Positions 1 through 12,082 of a stretch of 64,000 nt of DNA are shown here, piece by piece (within the stretch, counting starts at the first letter, position 1; every line of letters begins with the position of its first letter). The stretch spans positions 71,736,001 through 71,800,000 of the forward strand of contig NC_072895.1 of the NCBI RefSeq assembly GCF_027943255.1, read 5' to 3'. Position numbers and translations under genes: made by a program. Source of the stretch: Anastrepha obliqua. Its lineage: Eukaryota > Arthropoda > Insecta > Diptera > Tephritidae. Below the pieces are notes generated by a model. It was not told the DNA's origin and searched no databases. It saw only the letters and a list, made by a program, of their open reading frames with translations.

Positions 1-788
1 TGAAACGTTCTATGGCCAGGCTTCATGCCTTTGTGCCATCCCTCCTCTTCAATTGTAGTGCGGAACCTTCTCTCCCAATTAAAGTACGGAGTCATGTAGT
101 CTGTGCCACCTGAGCTCCACTTTCCTATTGAGCTGTGACCGAAGGTTCTGCAGATGAATACCCCCGCAGCCATTAGCCTCCTCGCGGATTTCGCTGCCAG
201 GTTTTCTGCCATGAGGTCAATAGGTGGCATGCTGAGTATCATTTCCAGCGCCGCCGTTGGAGTGGTCTTCATCGCTCCTGTTATGCACAGAGCAGCGAGT
301 CGTTGAATCCTTTCCAGCGGCATTAAGTATGTCAGTTTTTTTGTCGCAGTCCACCATACTAAGGTTCCGTACAGCAATATCGGTCTGACTACTGCTGTGT
401 AGCCCCAATGCATCAGGGAGGGTGATAGACCCCAAGTAACGCCCAGCATTCTTTTACATGCGTACAACGCATTACTGGCCTTTTTCACCCTCTCCTCAAC
501 TTTGTGCTTCCACAGCAATTTGCTATCCAATATTACTCCGAGGTACCTTGCATAATCTTTGAGAAGTAGTTCGTTGTTGCCTAGCTTCGGGAGGTGCCAC
601 GCCGGAACTTTGTACTTCCTGGTAAAAAGTACCATGTCCGTTTTCCCCGCGTTTATCCCTAGCCCTGCGCGAGATGCCCATTGATGTATCGTTTTGAGAG
701 TGCTGTTCATCATATTACTGATGGTGTCCAGGTACATTCCTGTAACTACTACAGCTATGTCATCGGCATATGCCACTAGAGCTAAAAG
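1..788 (-). CDS. LINE reverse transcriptase, C-terminal part (R1/LOA-like), open at window edge
   Basis: The minus strand reads as one frame without a stop from 788 to base 1, about 262 codons, and continues beyond the window. It opens just after an in-frame TAG at 789-791. Near its start is the RT catalytic motif AYADD (759-773), followed by a stretch with GLGINAGKTDM and YLGVILDSKLLWKHKVEERV, and then the thumb-type motif LLYGTLVWWTATKK. That order is typical of reverse transcriptases of R1/LOA/Jockey-group non-LTR elements, which copy element RNA at the nicked target. The upstream palm domain is missing, so this is a 5'-truncated insertion with its 5' edge near 789. A frame intact over this length is unusual here and suggests a young copy. 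There is no ATG at the natural start because the piece is truncated. Clade placement is tentative. Confidence 0.8.
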
Positions 789-789
789 C

Positions 790-2440
790 TAAAACTTTGA
801 CGAACATTTGATGAAATTTTTAAAAAATTTACGTATTTTTTGCAGAATTTGGAGATATGTGTTATTTGTTTTTGTTGTATGCACTGCATTTTTGTAAAAA
901 CGAAAAAAAAACGCAAAACAAATTAAATACAAAAATATAGTTAAAACTTAGTAATTCGCTGCACTTCTATTATTTGGAACACAGGTGTGCATATATAATA
1001 TATGCTTGTGTTTATATTCATCTACATTAAATGGCACACATCCTGTGTGTCTAATCATTGATGCTGATCATTGGTTTGGTGAGTGACCTAAGTGTATTGT
1101 TGCTACATATTTCTATGCAAAGACAAATTGATTTGGGAATGCTTTTGAATTAGAAACCCGAAAATACTAATTTGCTTATGTTGAAAGTAGAGATTTTCCC
1201 ATTGAGTTATAAATAAAATATTTTAATTTATACTTTCAGCAAAAATCGGTTTTGCGTATAACGAAAAAATGTTGTTTTTGGGTGTGATAAAATGTCAAAA
1301 GGCGTGCGTTCAACTAAAAAATACCCAAAACCATAGTAAAATTAATATTTTTTATTTACATTTTTTAGCTGAAATTAAAAAAAGAAATAATTTTACCATT
1401 TCAACACTATAATTTTTACATGAAATACACGTAAAATAGATTATACTACTTTACAAGAAAAAAAGTTCGCCATTTGAGCCAAAATCATCGATATATCCTT
1501 TTTTAAGAATCGACTATATATGCCAAAGATATGACGAAAAATGTAGAAAAGGCCGCCTTGGGCAAAAAAAAAATTGCCAAAATACTTTAAACTCAAGAGT
1601 GCAAGGCACACTTTTTTCCGGCATGGTCTAATGTACATAAGACGTAAAACTAATATGACCCGTACGAGTTACTGATACGATTAAAATGATATTTGTGTAA
1701 TACTTCCATGCAAGGCGGATTTATAACAATTGATGGCATCCGCCCAGCTGATTTTTTCGCCGTAAATATGAATAACATGAAAATGATATATTTTGTTTAT
1801 ATCAGCGTGCTTTTAGTACCTTGTCCACAACTGCTTTGCCAAATGGCCCGTCACATAGATTATGAGTAGTATCTACCAAGGTACAATACTGCCGATGTTA
1901 GAAGCGATGTTCAATGAAATCAACAAGGTTTATGAGCAAGTGTTTTAAAAATGTTTTATGAACTGCAATATTCTTGTTTTATGTGCTTAAATTTACATAT
2001 ATTTGAGGCTATGTGCACGCTAGAAGTTCAAACACTAGCTACTCACCCATCAAATGTTAAGCAATTCCAACGTACATTTTACATAATACATTAAGACATC
2101 TGGTTAGCTCCTTTATTTGTAGAGAAACAAAATCAATTGTCTGTTTTCGCATTTCATTGTTGATGCAGCCATTTCACAATAGCTCTCGATATCTTAAGTG
2201 AATTCGTTGCGCATAATTTTGTAAGTAAGAAAATATGTAGGTACGTTGCATGTATTATCATAAATCATAACCACAGACATTCGTCCACCTCCTCTAGATT
2301 GTGATCCGAGATATTGTAAGGACAAAATATAACAACCAACTCTTTACGTTTGACACACAATTCGAAGAAGAATGAAACAATTCCGAATCTTAAGTCACCC
2401 TTTTAAGTTAATTAAGTAACCTTGCGATGTTTTTTGGCTG
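790..2440. other. No gene recognised
   Basis: AT-rich non-coding sequence with many A and T runs. Short open frames exist here (for example 1441-1638 minus) but show no domain or codon pattern. I see no repeat family in it. Confidence 0.5.
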
Positions 2441-2444
2441 TAAT

Positions 2445-3605
2445 TAAAAAAAAAATTAAAAACTTTGATTCTTCTTGTGGATTATCTTTATTTGGTCTTT
2501 TAATTTTTTTATATCAAGTCGAGAATATGATGTCATGTAAATGAGCCCTTTTTATGGCATTTTCCATCACTTTGGCCAAAACTTCCGGCGATAGGTCCTC
2601 ACATTCTTGACGGATATTGTCTTTAAGAGCTGCAAGAGTCTGAGGCTTGTTGACATAAACCTGCGACTTCAAAAAGCCCCACAAAAAGAAGTCTGGAGCG
2701 GTCAAATCAGGCGATCTTGCTGGCCAGTGCAAAACGCCAAACCGGGAGATTAGGCGCCCGGGAAATGCATCCTTCAGCATATCGGTTGTGGCACGTGCAG
2801 TGTGTGCCGTTGCACCGTCCTATTGGAACCACATGTTTTCCAATCCCAATTCATCAAGTCATCCTCCAGCAAAAACAGCACACCATACAGTGACTTTGAG
2901 CGAGTGTAATGGCTCTTCGTGGGTTACACGCGGATTTTCAGTGCCACAGAAGCGTAATTTTTGCTTATTTACGTACCCGTTAAGATGAAAATGGGCCTCA
3001 TCACTCATGATTATTTTTGATGAAAAATCATCTTCCTCTTGGTGGTGATTAAGGATGGCTTGAGCGTATGTTAGACGCGATTGGCGGTCAGCAGCTAACA
3101 GCTGATGCACCGTCTGGACTTTGTACGGAAACATCTTCAAATCTTGTACCAAAATTCGCTGTAAAGACCGTCGACTGATACCCATTTGCGTGGCACGTCG
3201 TCTGGTCGATGTCGCGGCGCTTCCATGACATCCTCGGCTACAGCAGCAATATTCTCTGCACAACGGATACTCCGGGGTCTGCCACGCCTGGCAGCATCTC
3301 GTGTTGTGCCGGTCTCTTCGAGGTGAGCGGCTAAACGTCGCAGTGTTTCACCAGTAGGCGTTGGACGGCGAGGAAATCTGCGACGAAATTCACGTTGTGC
3401 CAAAGTCACCGACCGATTATTGGTCAAATAAATAGTCAGCAATATTCCGCGTTCTGGAGCAGTGAGGCGTAACATTGTTTATTAACGTGTATTTCGCATG
3501 CGTTTACTACACAAATGTCAAAACAGAACTGACATTAGGGGCAATCGCAAAATTTATAGCATTTTCTGATAGGAGGATTACTTTAGCGCCACCTGTTATA
3601 AGTTA
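2445..3605 (-). mobile_element. DD41D (rosa-like) mariner-type transposon copy a, broken transposase
   Basis: A minus-strand transposase pseudogene runs from the ATG near 3475 to about 2514. The N-terminal helix-turn-helix region (motif LTNNRSVTLAQREFRRRF, then a linker with CAENIAAVAEDV) lies in the first frame. A frameshift near 3200 leads to the catalytic core with SDEAHFHLNGYVNKQ and VTVWC. A stop at 2859-2861 and a deletion remove the middle. The second catalytic region reads WFQ-stop-DGA, where a CAG has become TAG. The frame from 2780 to 2514 carries RSPDLTAPDFFLWG and ends in HDIIFST. From the D of DGA to the D of APDFF there are 41 intervening residues, the spacing of the rosa/DD41D group. 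The outer limits are approximate because I could not prove a terminal inverted repeat pair. It cannot make functional transposase. Confidence 0.8.
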
Positions 3606-3755
3606 TCTAATGTTTTTTCCGTGCCTACATATGTATAATACGAGTACATAATAATTGTGTTCATGTTTTTTGGTCCTCTATATAACCACATCTATATATT
3701 ATATATGCATATATAGTAAAAAATGAAGAATTTCACAGGTTGATATTTGATGTAC

Positions 3756-3993
3756 ATATATTCAGGTGTTTCGCCGAGATCTTCCTTCAATTAGTGGCGT
3801 GCATCGTCTTACTGTTGCCCCACATATGGAGGGATTTACAGTTTTATGTCGACTCCGAATGTCATATATTTTATCTTTCTACTGTTTCAGCAGAAATGCC
3901 TAGGAGCGGCAGCTATAAGAAAAACCGTTTTCTATTATTTGGTATTTCGTACACGGAGATTTGAACTTACGCACTACCGAATGGTAATCACGT
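3756..3993 (-). mobile_element. tRNA-derived SINE, minus orientation, 5' end lost
   Basis: The reverse complement follows the family layout: a B-box-like GTTCAAATCTCC, the middle block (TCGGAGTCG, a TGTAAATCCCTCCAT segment), then CTCGGCGAAACACCTGAAT and an AT-rich end. About 240 of roughly 320 bp are present, and similarity stops at 3993, inside the tRNA-like head. It is a diverged copy. Confidence 0.8.
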
Positions 3994-4894
3994 TGTAAAA
4001 AATGTATTCATACTTGTTCTAAATCTCTACATGATGGCTCACATCGAGCAACTTGCTTTAAAATGTTCTACAGATGTCACTAATTTTATTTTTATTTCAG
4101 TGAACACATAACTTCCTGAATGGTTTTTATCAAAGACTTTAACTGTTTGTACTTTAAAACATGTATACAACTATTTTTGGTTTGAGCTGGGTTTTCAGTA
4201 AAAATTCTCAACTGCCATTGAGCTTGAGCATTAACATTACAATTTTAATTTAATAGTTTCTATATCAAGTTAACGTGAAGCCTGTGGTTGCGATTATTTT
4301 CAAAGTTAATTCAAAATGTTTTTGGTAAAATATAAAATTGATACTGCATAATTAATTTTCTAAGCGACTTTTCTTTCGGTGCAGATCTCAGTGCTATTTT
4401 GCTTTGAAGTGAAGCAAATTGAAAAACAGGGTTAGACTGAAGAAGAAATGTTACGAGTATTTCTGTCATTAAATACAATTTAGCTTTTAATTAAAAACAC
4501 ACAGGAAGCCCGAAAATTTTCTGTAAACCCTATTAATGAGGTAGGGTAGAAACTCGGCGAGTTTCATATTCTGCATGTAAGACTGCATCCCGATAAATAT
4601 TAAAAATATTATATGTGCGAATGAATAACGAGTCGTTAAGTTACATTTAGACCCATTTCCTCAAATTACGATTATATATAACCATGACCATAATTAACAC
4701 AAATTTCAAAATTCAAAAGTAACGAAATTCAATAATTAAGTACCTTACAATTCTTATTAGAAAATTTTAAATCTTCGTTTTTTATAAAGTCGGTACAAAT
4801 TGCGAAATTGCGGCGAGAACAACTTCGCAGAAAAAAAGTTCCGTTATTTTTGCTTTTGTCTACGCATAAATTACACTCAGTTTCGTGGTAAATC
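3994..4894. other. No gene recognised
   Basis: AT-rich sequence with no coding signal or repeat I can name. Confidence 0.45.
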
Positions 4895-5485
4895 TCGCTT
4901 GTTAACAATTGAGTAGGGAGTTAAGGAAATCGCATTGCAGTGATTGTGTAAAAAATACGGTAAAATACGAATCCCTGAAAAAATTTACAAACGTGTCAGA
5001 CAGAACAAGAAGTAGTCGTCCTTGCGTAGTTCCAACCAGTGTAGCCATAAAAGCCGTTCGAGAAAGAATTCACAGAAATCCCCTTAGGAAGCAGAAAATC
5101 ATGTCCTGTGAAACGAATGTATCGACCAGATCCTTGTAAAGACTAATTAGAGATTATCTCCACATAAAAGCCTTCAGTTGCTCAACAGGTCATCTTTTGA
5201 CGACAATCCGCTTGAAGAAAATTAGGTTCGACAGGTACTAGCAGCTTCTTCGGTGGCACGTGGTCAATGGCCATGAAAATATTTTTTTCACAGATGAGAA
5301 AATGTTCACTGTAGAGCAATTTTTTAATAAGGAAAACGAGAAAATCTATGCTAAAACTTTTAAAGATGTAAAAATGTTGTTCCAAGGGCTTAGTGTGGCT
5401 ACCATCCAGTTTCCGTAATGGTTTGGTGGGGAGTGTATTGTAAAGGCGTTACATCTCTTCATTCCTACGTGAATATCCATGAAAC
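4895..5485 (+). mobile_element. DD37D mariner-type transposase remnant, copy A1
   Basis: A plus-strand pseudogene. The first frame (about 4909-5139) carries the N-terminal DNA-binding part with VAIKAVRERIHRNPLRKQK. After a stop, further frames give RLIRDYL and LTTIRLKKIR, then FFTDEKMFTVEQFFNK (the first catalytic D, about 5285-5330) and a VMVWWGVYCKG-like strand around 5415-5445. The second and third catalytic residues are absent, so the 3' half is missing. The copy at 45516-46330 has the same order of motifs and is clearly the same family; that copy shows the DD37D spacing. Several stops and frameshifts make this copy dead. End positions are approximate because no terminal repeat was found. 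Confidence 0.7.
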
Positions 5486-5542
5486 CAAATGGCTTTTCGA
5501 ATAAAGACTTAAACTGTTTTCTTTTTAATTTTATATATAACT

Positions 5543-5727
5543 TCTGCTCAAATATGAACGAGACGTTATCAATAAAACGGTCCGCGGATGACATATGGCA
5601 AAAATAATTTTTTTGTTTTTTGGTAGGACTGTTATAAGCTTACATGGCAAATTTCAGCGTGATATGTCACATAGTTTGTTTTCTGTGCTACTGTAAACAA
5701 GTCAAGCTCGAGTGTGTTCTTCGAATT
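5543..5727 (+). repeat. Left arm of a 185-bp inverted repeat in the mariner
   Basis: This block is the left terminus and 5' leader of the mariner, ending six bases before the transposase ATG. Its reverse complement recurs at 6286-6470. By eye the arms differ at about five of 185 positions. Looser TA-rich similarity extends outward to about 5534 and 6480. Confidence 0.9.
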
Positions 5728-6285
5728 TAACGATGGAAATTCAAGTTGAACAAAGAATTTTTTTGAAATTTTGTTATTCCAACAAAATTTCGGCTTCAGA
5801 CGCCTTAAAAATGTTGCAGACTACCTATGGGGACTCTGCTCTATCGCGTGCACGTGTTTTTCAGTGGTACAAGTCGTTCAAAGAGGGCCGTACATCCACC
5901 CAAAAAACCACGCCAAAGTCGCTCAAAAATTAAGGTTATGCTGACTGTTTTTTTCGATTGCGAAGGTGTGGTGCACTCGGAGTTCCTTCCGCAAGGCCGA
6001 TCGGTTAACGCTGAATATTATTTAGACGTTTTAAAGCGTTTGCGCGAGAACATTCGTCTTAAAAGGAAGGAATTGTGGGACAACAAGTCATGGTTCTTGC
6101 ATCACGATAATGCACCAGCTCACACATCACGTCTTGTTCGCGATTATTTGAACAAAAATAATGTTAATATCGTTCCGCAAGCACCGTATTCGCCTGATAT
6201 GGCTCCATGTGACTTTTTCCTGTTTCCCAAGCTCAAGTTGCCGCTCCGTGGAAAACATTTTGAGACAATTGAAGTCATAAAAGAG

Positions 6286-6470
6286 AATTCGAAGAACACA
6301 CTCGAGCTTGACTTGTTTACAGTAGCACAGAAAACAAACTATGTGACATATCACGCTGAAATTTGTCATATAAGCTTTTAACAGTCCTACCAAAAAACAA
6401 AAAATTTATTTTTGCCATATGTCATCCACGGACCGTTTTATTGATAACGTCTCGTTCATATTTGAGCAGA
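6286..6470 (-). repeat. Right arm of the 185-bp inverted repeat in the mariner
   Basis: Inverted copy of 5543-5727. It replaces the expected transposase C-terminus and right terminal repeat, so the element is framed by two left ends that could pair into a long hairpin. Confidence 0.9.
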
Positions 6471-6480
6471 AGATATGTAT

Positions 6481-6517
6481 ATATAATTGGCGCGTACCCA
6501 CTTTCTGGGTGTTTGGC
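6481..6517 (-). mobile_element. SINE 3'-end fragment
   Basis: The minus strand reads GCCAAACACCCAGAAAGTGG then GTACGCGCCAATTATAT, the conserved SINE 3' end. Only 37 bp remain, directly beside the mariner right arm. The mariner probably inserted into the TA-rich SINE tail. Confidence 0.7.
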
Positions 6518-6839
6518 TATGGCTTATCAGCTGATTTTTGCAATCTGAGCTTTGGATAATATTCAATCAACACTTTTGTCAGCGGGATATTTCTTTTAAC
6601 TTATGAGCCAATGGAGCAACTACCACAGACAAATGTCAATCTCTGCAAATTCATTGGCTTCTCGATAATCAGTTCTTGGTGTTCCGATGCATTTGAATAT
6701 CTAGATGTGGGAGTTTTTAGTAATAAAATGTGTAATCTTAATGAGGCGTTAGCTTAAACTCTGGGATTAAACCGTGTTGGGTAAACGTCACTCTTCCTTC
6801 GCAAGCGTTGTATAATATATTTGATGAGTTACACAAATT

Positions 6840-7345
6840 TTTGTTTTAAGCTTCTAAATGACGTATCTAAATATTACAAGTAAACCTTATCTGAGTGCCA
6901 GGCCATAGGAACCTGCAAAGCAGATGAATTTGCTAGAATAGGTAAAACTATTGATATTCAATTGCACAAAACGTTGATACCTATGCCCATAGCCACTCGG
7001 AAACTACTAATAGATAGAGAAACCATCCAGAGGGCAATTCGGCAGAACCTGACTACATGCGAACTAAACAAACAGATATGGCCGAAATGGAATAGCGGTC
7101 GCTCAGAAGTTACGAAAAACATGAAGATGTAAATAAAACTGGTCGTGTTTAATAGGTAACCACACCAGAAGGTTATAACTTCCATGTTAAGGTTTTTGTA
7201 GAAGCTGTTTTAATGTCTTAACACGAAAAAGAGCAAACAATCAGGCACCTCCTACATATGTGAATGTGAAGGCTTAGCTAGAAGGAGACTTCGCACTCTT
7301 GTTAGTGCATTCTCAACAGATGTAGCGGATATAGTGCAACTAAAA
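6840..7345 (+). mobile_element. LINE 3' fragment: RNase H end and C-terminal Cys/His motif
   Basis: Degenerate plus-strand coding sequence. Around 6885 a frame reads VPGHRN with the preceding Trp codon turned into TGA. After a frameshift comes CKADEFARIGKTIDIQ, the last catalytic Asp region of a LINE RNase H domain, then ETIQRAIRQNLTTCELNKQI and QIWPKWNSGRSE. Further on (about 7225-7310) is HLLHM-like sequence followed by CECEGLARRRLRTLVSA, the cysteine-rich tail typical of RNase H-bearing LINEs (I/LOA/R1 types). It is a dead 3' remnant, and the clade is not resolved. Confidence 0.65.
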
Positions 7346-8400
7346 CTAACAAAATCTATGATAGTATTAAATATATATATATACGCACTTGCAGTTGAGC
7401 CGATTTTTTGTTTAGGAATTAAGCAAATTGAATCTCGCTGTCTTTATCAGAGGGCAAGAAACTTAGTGAAAATCTATCAAAAAAATGCTGTAACATATTG
7501 AACAACTCAAACCAACTAAATAAAGAACCAACGTTGTGAAAACACTGCAATAAATATTCTATGCTAAATTTTTTTAGATAACTTAAAATTTTGAATTATA
7601 TTTGGGTTTATTTTAAGCTCAAAATATGCATAAGTTAGTAGCATTAACAATTTTCTATATTTCTACTCACATGTGAATGGCTCCATATATCTCTATATAC
7701 GATTATAGTATATTCATTTAATCAGCTCACCATACACAAAACCGGATAAGCGCAAGTACATCGGCAAATGTGCGCAAAAATATGGGCAGCGTATAGTAGT
7801 AGCAATAGTAACAGAAAATGTATATTATTTATTTTTTATTTTAATTTTTTATTATTACCCAACACAACAACCTTGGCTATATTCCAGGATTGGATGTAAA
7901 TATGTATAACATTAACACCTCATCTTATAGTTTAACAATCATTCCGAATTTCACGCCAACAAATTATTTTTTTACTGCCGGGCAACAATTTTAATTGGAC
8001 ACAGTTGAATGCTAATGTTCCGGTTAAATACAAAAACTTTTTCACTCATATTTGTCGCATATTTTTGGTTGTATTTAATTATATGAAAACTATGCGAAGT
8101 GCAGTTGTTATAGTTACCCGAATGTATGAATATATACATGCAATATATACTTATTTTCAATGGAATAGTCATAAAAAAAGTAATGTCAAACTGTCATCAA
8201 CACAGCAAAATAGAATGGCAGCAAGGCAAAAGTCATGCAACAAACTGTGAACTGCACAAACGCAACAGCGACCACAAAAGTCAGCGACAGTAGCAGGCAG
8301 TGATGGAGACGGTGTAGTGATGGTGTTTATATTGGTGTTGGCGATGATTTGAAGCCGCGCAAATATTAGAGCCGGTATGGATTATATGGATATTATGGAT
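7346..8400. other. No gene recognised
   Basis: AT-rich sequence. Overlapping short frames near 7970-8250 on both strands lack domains or biased codon use. I see nothing I can name. Confidence 0.45.
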
Positions 8401-8512
8401 AGGCCGGGTCGATTTGTGGGGAGGCAAAAAAATCGCCCATTGTTCTGTGAAAATCATATTCTAGGGATCAAAATAAGAAACTTTGCCGAAGGAACCATAC
8501 CTCTAAAACGAA
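8401..8512 (-). repeat. 112-bp conserved dispersed repeat, copy 1
   Basis: The block from GGCCGGGTCGATTTGTGG to CCTCTAAAACGAATT matches 59068-59179 in opposite orientation with about six differences in about 111 bases, while the flanks on both sides are unrelated. A short inverted pair (CCCCCAATTT near 8522, AAATTGGGGG near 8710) suggests that the repeat unit at this site may extend to about 8720. The family is unknown to me. Confidence 0.75.
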
Positions 8513-11500
8513 TTCTGATTTCCCCCAATTTGGGTCGAACTTTTTAGTTTCTTTTCTCACTTAAATTAATTTTTTCATTTACATATGTTCTGATAAAATA
8601 AATTTCTTAAGAGAAAAAATAGATATTATTATAAATAAATAAAAATAAAGAAAAAACATAGCCATTTAGCTGATTTTTTCATGTAAAGGCCAAAAATGGT
8701 GATATTTTGAAATTGGGGGAGTATGCCGGATGGACCATTTGAAGCGCAGTCGCAGTCACCATTTGCATGAAATTATCTTCAAACATTAAATTGTATGGAC
8801 TGTACCATCGATTTATTATAAATAAAAATTTCATGCATTTTTCTAAATTTTACGTGTGTTTTTTTTTGAAAAACTTTCCTATAGCTCTTAAAAAATCACC
8901 CTTTATATAAACGAATATGTTAGGCGATCAATGCAAGCAAAGTGAAATTTTGAATTTAATATGGGTCAGGTTTTAATTTTTGGCTACAGATAAACTGCTA
9001 GACAATTAGAGTTATAGCTTGAAGCATCAGAGGAACAGATGGAGATTTAATCGTAACCTACAAACAAAAATGTGTGTGGGTTTTATATTATACAATTTCA
9101 ATAATAGCTATGCATTTTGGGGCAATGGCAGAATATCGGGGCAGAAACCACCCAAAGTTGGTTTCATCGATGCCAAGACGGCTAAAAGCAGCAAAAGGGC
9201 TTGGTAGCAAAATATTAATTTCTTTTTATTTTACTATTTTGTTACTGTTTTTTTATCTTTTGATGAATTGTGCCAATAGGAAGAAGAAGAACAACAAGAG
9301 AAGAAAACCAAAAAAAAAAGTATACCAAAATAATCCGGGCGAATATTTAATTGATTTACCCGTCCATCCGCCTCTCATTCCATCTCTCTCAACGCCAACT
9401 AGCCGCTCATTTTTTGAGATATCTAGCATATATTTGGTCAGCAAACGTATTTTCGTAGTTAATTCACATTAATCGGAACCGACAATACTAGACTTCTATA
9501 ACATACTCGTATAGTTGATATGAGAGGTTTTGTATTATAACTTTTTCATTTAGAGAGCTAAGCATGTAAAGTTTTCTGAGCTGTTTTCTTAACCATCATC
9601 ATCTACTAAGAAAATCATCCAGATCGGATTTTTATATTTTTGAATATTTTTTTTTTATATTCATGAAAGAAAGAAACACTTTACTAGATATAACCGCGCA
9701 CTTGAGCTGAAGGGTATTATAATTTTCTTCACATAACTGGTGTGTGTAGCAGCATAAAATAATCGAGGGAGATGTAGACATATAAAGTACATACCAAAAA
9801 GTTCACAGTGATAAGAGGTTTACCCATGTCAATGGGTTCATTTATGCGCACGGTAACTCGATGAAAAATTAATATATTCTAATCAATTCGACTCATAATT
9901 AGATTTTTTTCCAAGGTAGTTTGGCATTGTAAACGAGCAAGATCGCTAACAAAACCGCGCACATGTGGCATACAACGGTCATTAAAAAAAAAACACTAAA
10001 CACGTGATATCACTATTACATATTAATTAAAATCACTAAAATGTGGTACAGACGATGAACACAAGAAAATACCTATGCCACAAGCAAAATTTTGAAGAAC
10101 GGAGGGTGACAAATCCACTTTTGTGTAAATGTGTGTATCACGGACTTAATAAAACTTGGTACGCGTATTGCTCCCCATCTCATTTAAGTTCGGCATAAAT
10201 ATTATTGAGATCAGATAAAATCCACACCCACACTCTGGTGTTGCAAGTGATAACTCTGAACTGCTGGATTCCAAGAATTATATGAATTTAGTATTAATTT
10301 TATGAATTTTCCATGAACTTTACTAAAATGTGCGCGGGTATATAAAGTTCAGCCCGGCCCTAACTTGTTTAAATATTATTTTCAATATACGAGACTAATA
10401 CAATGAAAAAGTAATAGTCAGCGTGTTCCCACTAAATAAATACGAAATTCCCCACAAATAGCACACAACAAAAAGTAGTAGAAATGGTAGTAGGTAGGTA
10501 GCAAGAAGCAAGGCATGCACGCCCTAGTAAGCGACTATAGCTTGCAGTTTTGAAAACACACCCACACACACACATACATATATACTACCAAATGATAGTC
10601 TGCTTACATTGTGCACCGCGCCGTTTTTGCGGATTTATTTGTATGGTTGTAGATACGCCGCAGCCGTTCACTGGCTGCATTGTGTGGGCCCAAATGCGGA
10701 GTGTAATTGTGGAATTTAATATTTATGTACTTCCGGTTGCAGCAGAAAAGTTTTCACTTCCGTTTACGAGTTCATGTCACGCCGTCGGTGTATTTCTGAC
10801 GCCCCTCTGGGTTTCTCAACGCTGGCATTAATTTTTCTTCCTGTTTCACTTTCCCTGCACTTCCTCCATGCACTTCCATCCCTTAAGACATTTTGCAGAC
10901 GTTCACCGCTGTTGAATTTGTCAACAGACGAGCGCGCGGTCACACTTGTCATACGTATCTGAGTATGTAAATGTGGCTGCAGTCGCGAGCTCTTTCACTT
11001 TTTCACTACCTCCCACGTCAATCCCGCACTTCGGCACTCAACAAATTCTGTTGCCCTTTTCTTGGTTCCCTTAAGAGACTTGTATTTTATCGCATACATT
11101 TCTTTTTCTGAACATGCATTTTCTATGAATTTTGCCTTTCCTTTTGCTGTTTTGGTGGCGTGAGCCTGTGTCTTTGTGTGTTTGTATATTCTGTTCATTA
11201 TTTGCATCTCGCTTTGCTTATTTGTTGTCAAGCTTATTTCATAATTGCTGTTGGTGACTGTTAGAAGTGAATTTATTACAGCAATGCGTCGCAACACCAC
11301 TGCATTACTTTTGTAATGCCGTATTTAGGCCGGTTTCCGTACTGGTGTATTTGTGACCAACAAACAAATAAGAAAAACTTAATTTAGTTCCCCAACTTGC
11401 AACCGCCGTCACAATAAAATGGCAGTAACAACACTCGGCACCAAGTACCACCAATCCTTTACGGAATTTGCAGCCAGAATAAAAACGAGATTGCGTATTG

Positions 11501-12082
11501 TATCTACTTGCCTAGTTTCGGTGCCTGATTTTCTTGCTTTATGCACAACTCCATTACTTCCTTTTGAATTTTGTGACGTGTTTCGCGTTTGGGAACCACA
11601 AACTCGCAATGCAAATGGCAGCGCAAACTTTAAATTAATATCATTTGTATTTATTTATGTAGATATTTCATAATTCCAACCGGAATTCTGTTGAAGTTTA
11701 TTTAGCTTTGCAAAGAGCATCTTTCTAGGAATACTTTCCTATACTGTTTTACCTTTTGTCCAACTTTTTTCGAAGTTAGAATATTATTTGTGTTAAAGTA
11801 AATAGTCTAAAATTTAAATCTCAAACCATAAATTCATTTACTGCATCAAAGCTAAGCATTTCTGTTGGCTCAAGTACTTACATTAAAAATAATTTTGACC
11901 AAAACCTACTTAACTGAAATAAATATTATTTGATTCTAAACAAAATTGCGACTGTCAAAGCCTCTCCGGTCATATATTATCTGCTTGAATAGGAAAAGTT
12001 AAGCAAAAGGTAACACTAAGGCAAAAAAAAGTTAAGCCTAAGCTTTAGGCCTTAAGCTGAGATAATGAATAAAAAATAAATA
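8513..12082. other. No gene recognised; host-like intergenic or intronic DNA
   Basis: No transposase, RT or host domain is visible. Small simple repeats occur: GTAG-type near 10488-10502 and CA/CATA-type near 10555-10585. The stretch 10600-11330 is less AT-rich than its surroundings, but open frames on both strands there are short and overlapping, so I do not call a gene. A frame at 9074-9472 has one hydrophobic run and a lysine-rich patch only. Confidence 0.4.

Larger units (their letters stand above)
5534..6480 (+). mobile_element. Mariner (DD34D, irritans-like) with internal deletion and inverted-duplicate ends
   Basis: The transposase starts at the ATG at 5733 (MEIQVEQRIFLKF). It keeps the helix-turn-helix N-terminus to about residue 53 (FQWYKSFKEGR), then jumps at about 5892, with a frame change, to the C-terminal catalytic part: KIKVMLTVFFDCEGVVHSEF, HHDNAPAHTSRL and YSPDMAPCDFFLFPK. 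The second and third aspartates are separated by 34 residues, as in true mariners. The first catalytic D was in the deleted segment, so the protein is inactive. The natural C-terminus is also gone. At about 6286 the coding sequence runs into an inverted copy of the element's own left end, so both ends carry the same roughly 190-bp sequence. The right end abuts a SINE 3' tail. Confidence 0.85.

Noticed and set aside
5543..6470. Long inverted repeat interpreted as a replication origin or viral hairpin
   Set aside because: The arms are recognisably the mariner left end, and the interior encodes mariner transposase, so a rearranged transposon explains it.
9074..9472. 132-codon plus-strand frame with one hydrophobic run and a Lys/Asn-rich patch
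   Set aside because: An antisense frame of similar length overlaps it, there is no domain or start context, and the composition is what AT-rich DNA gives by chance.
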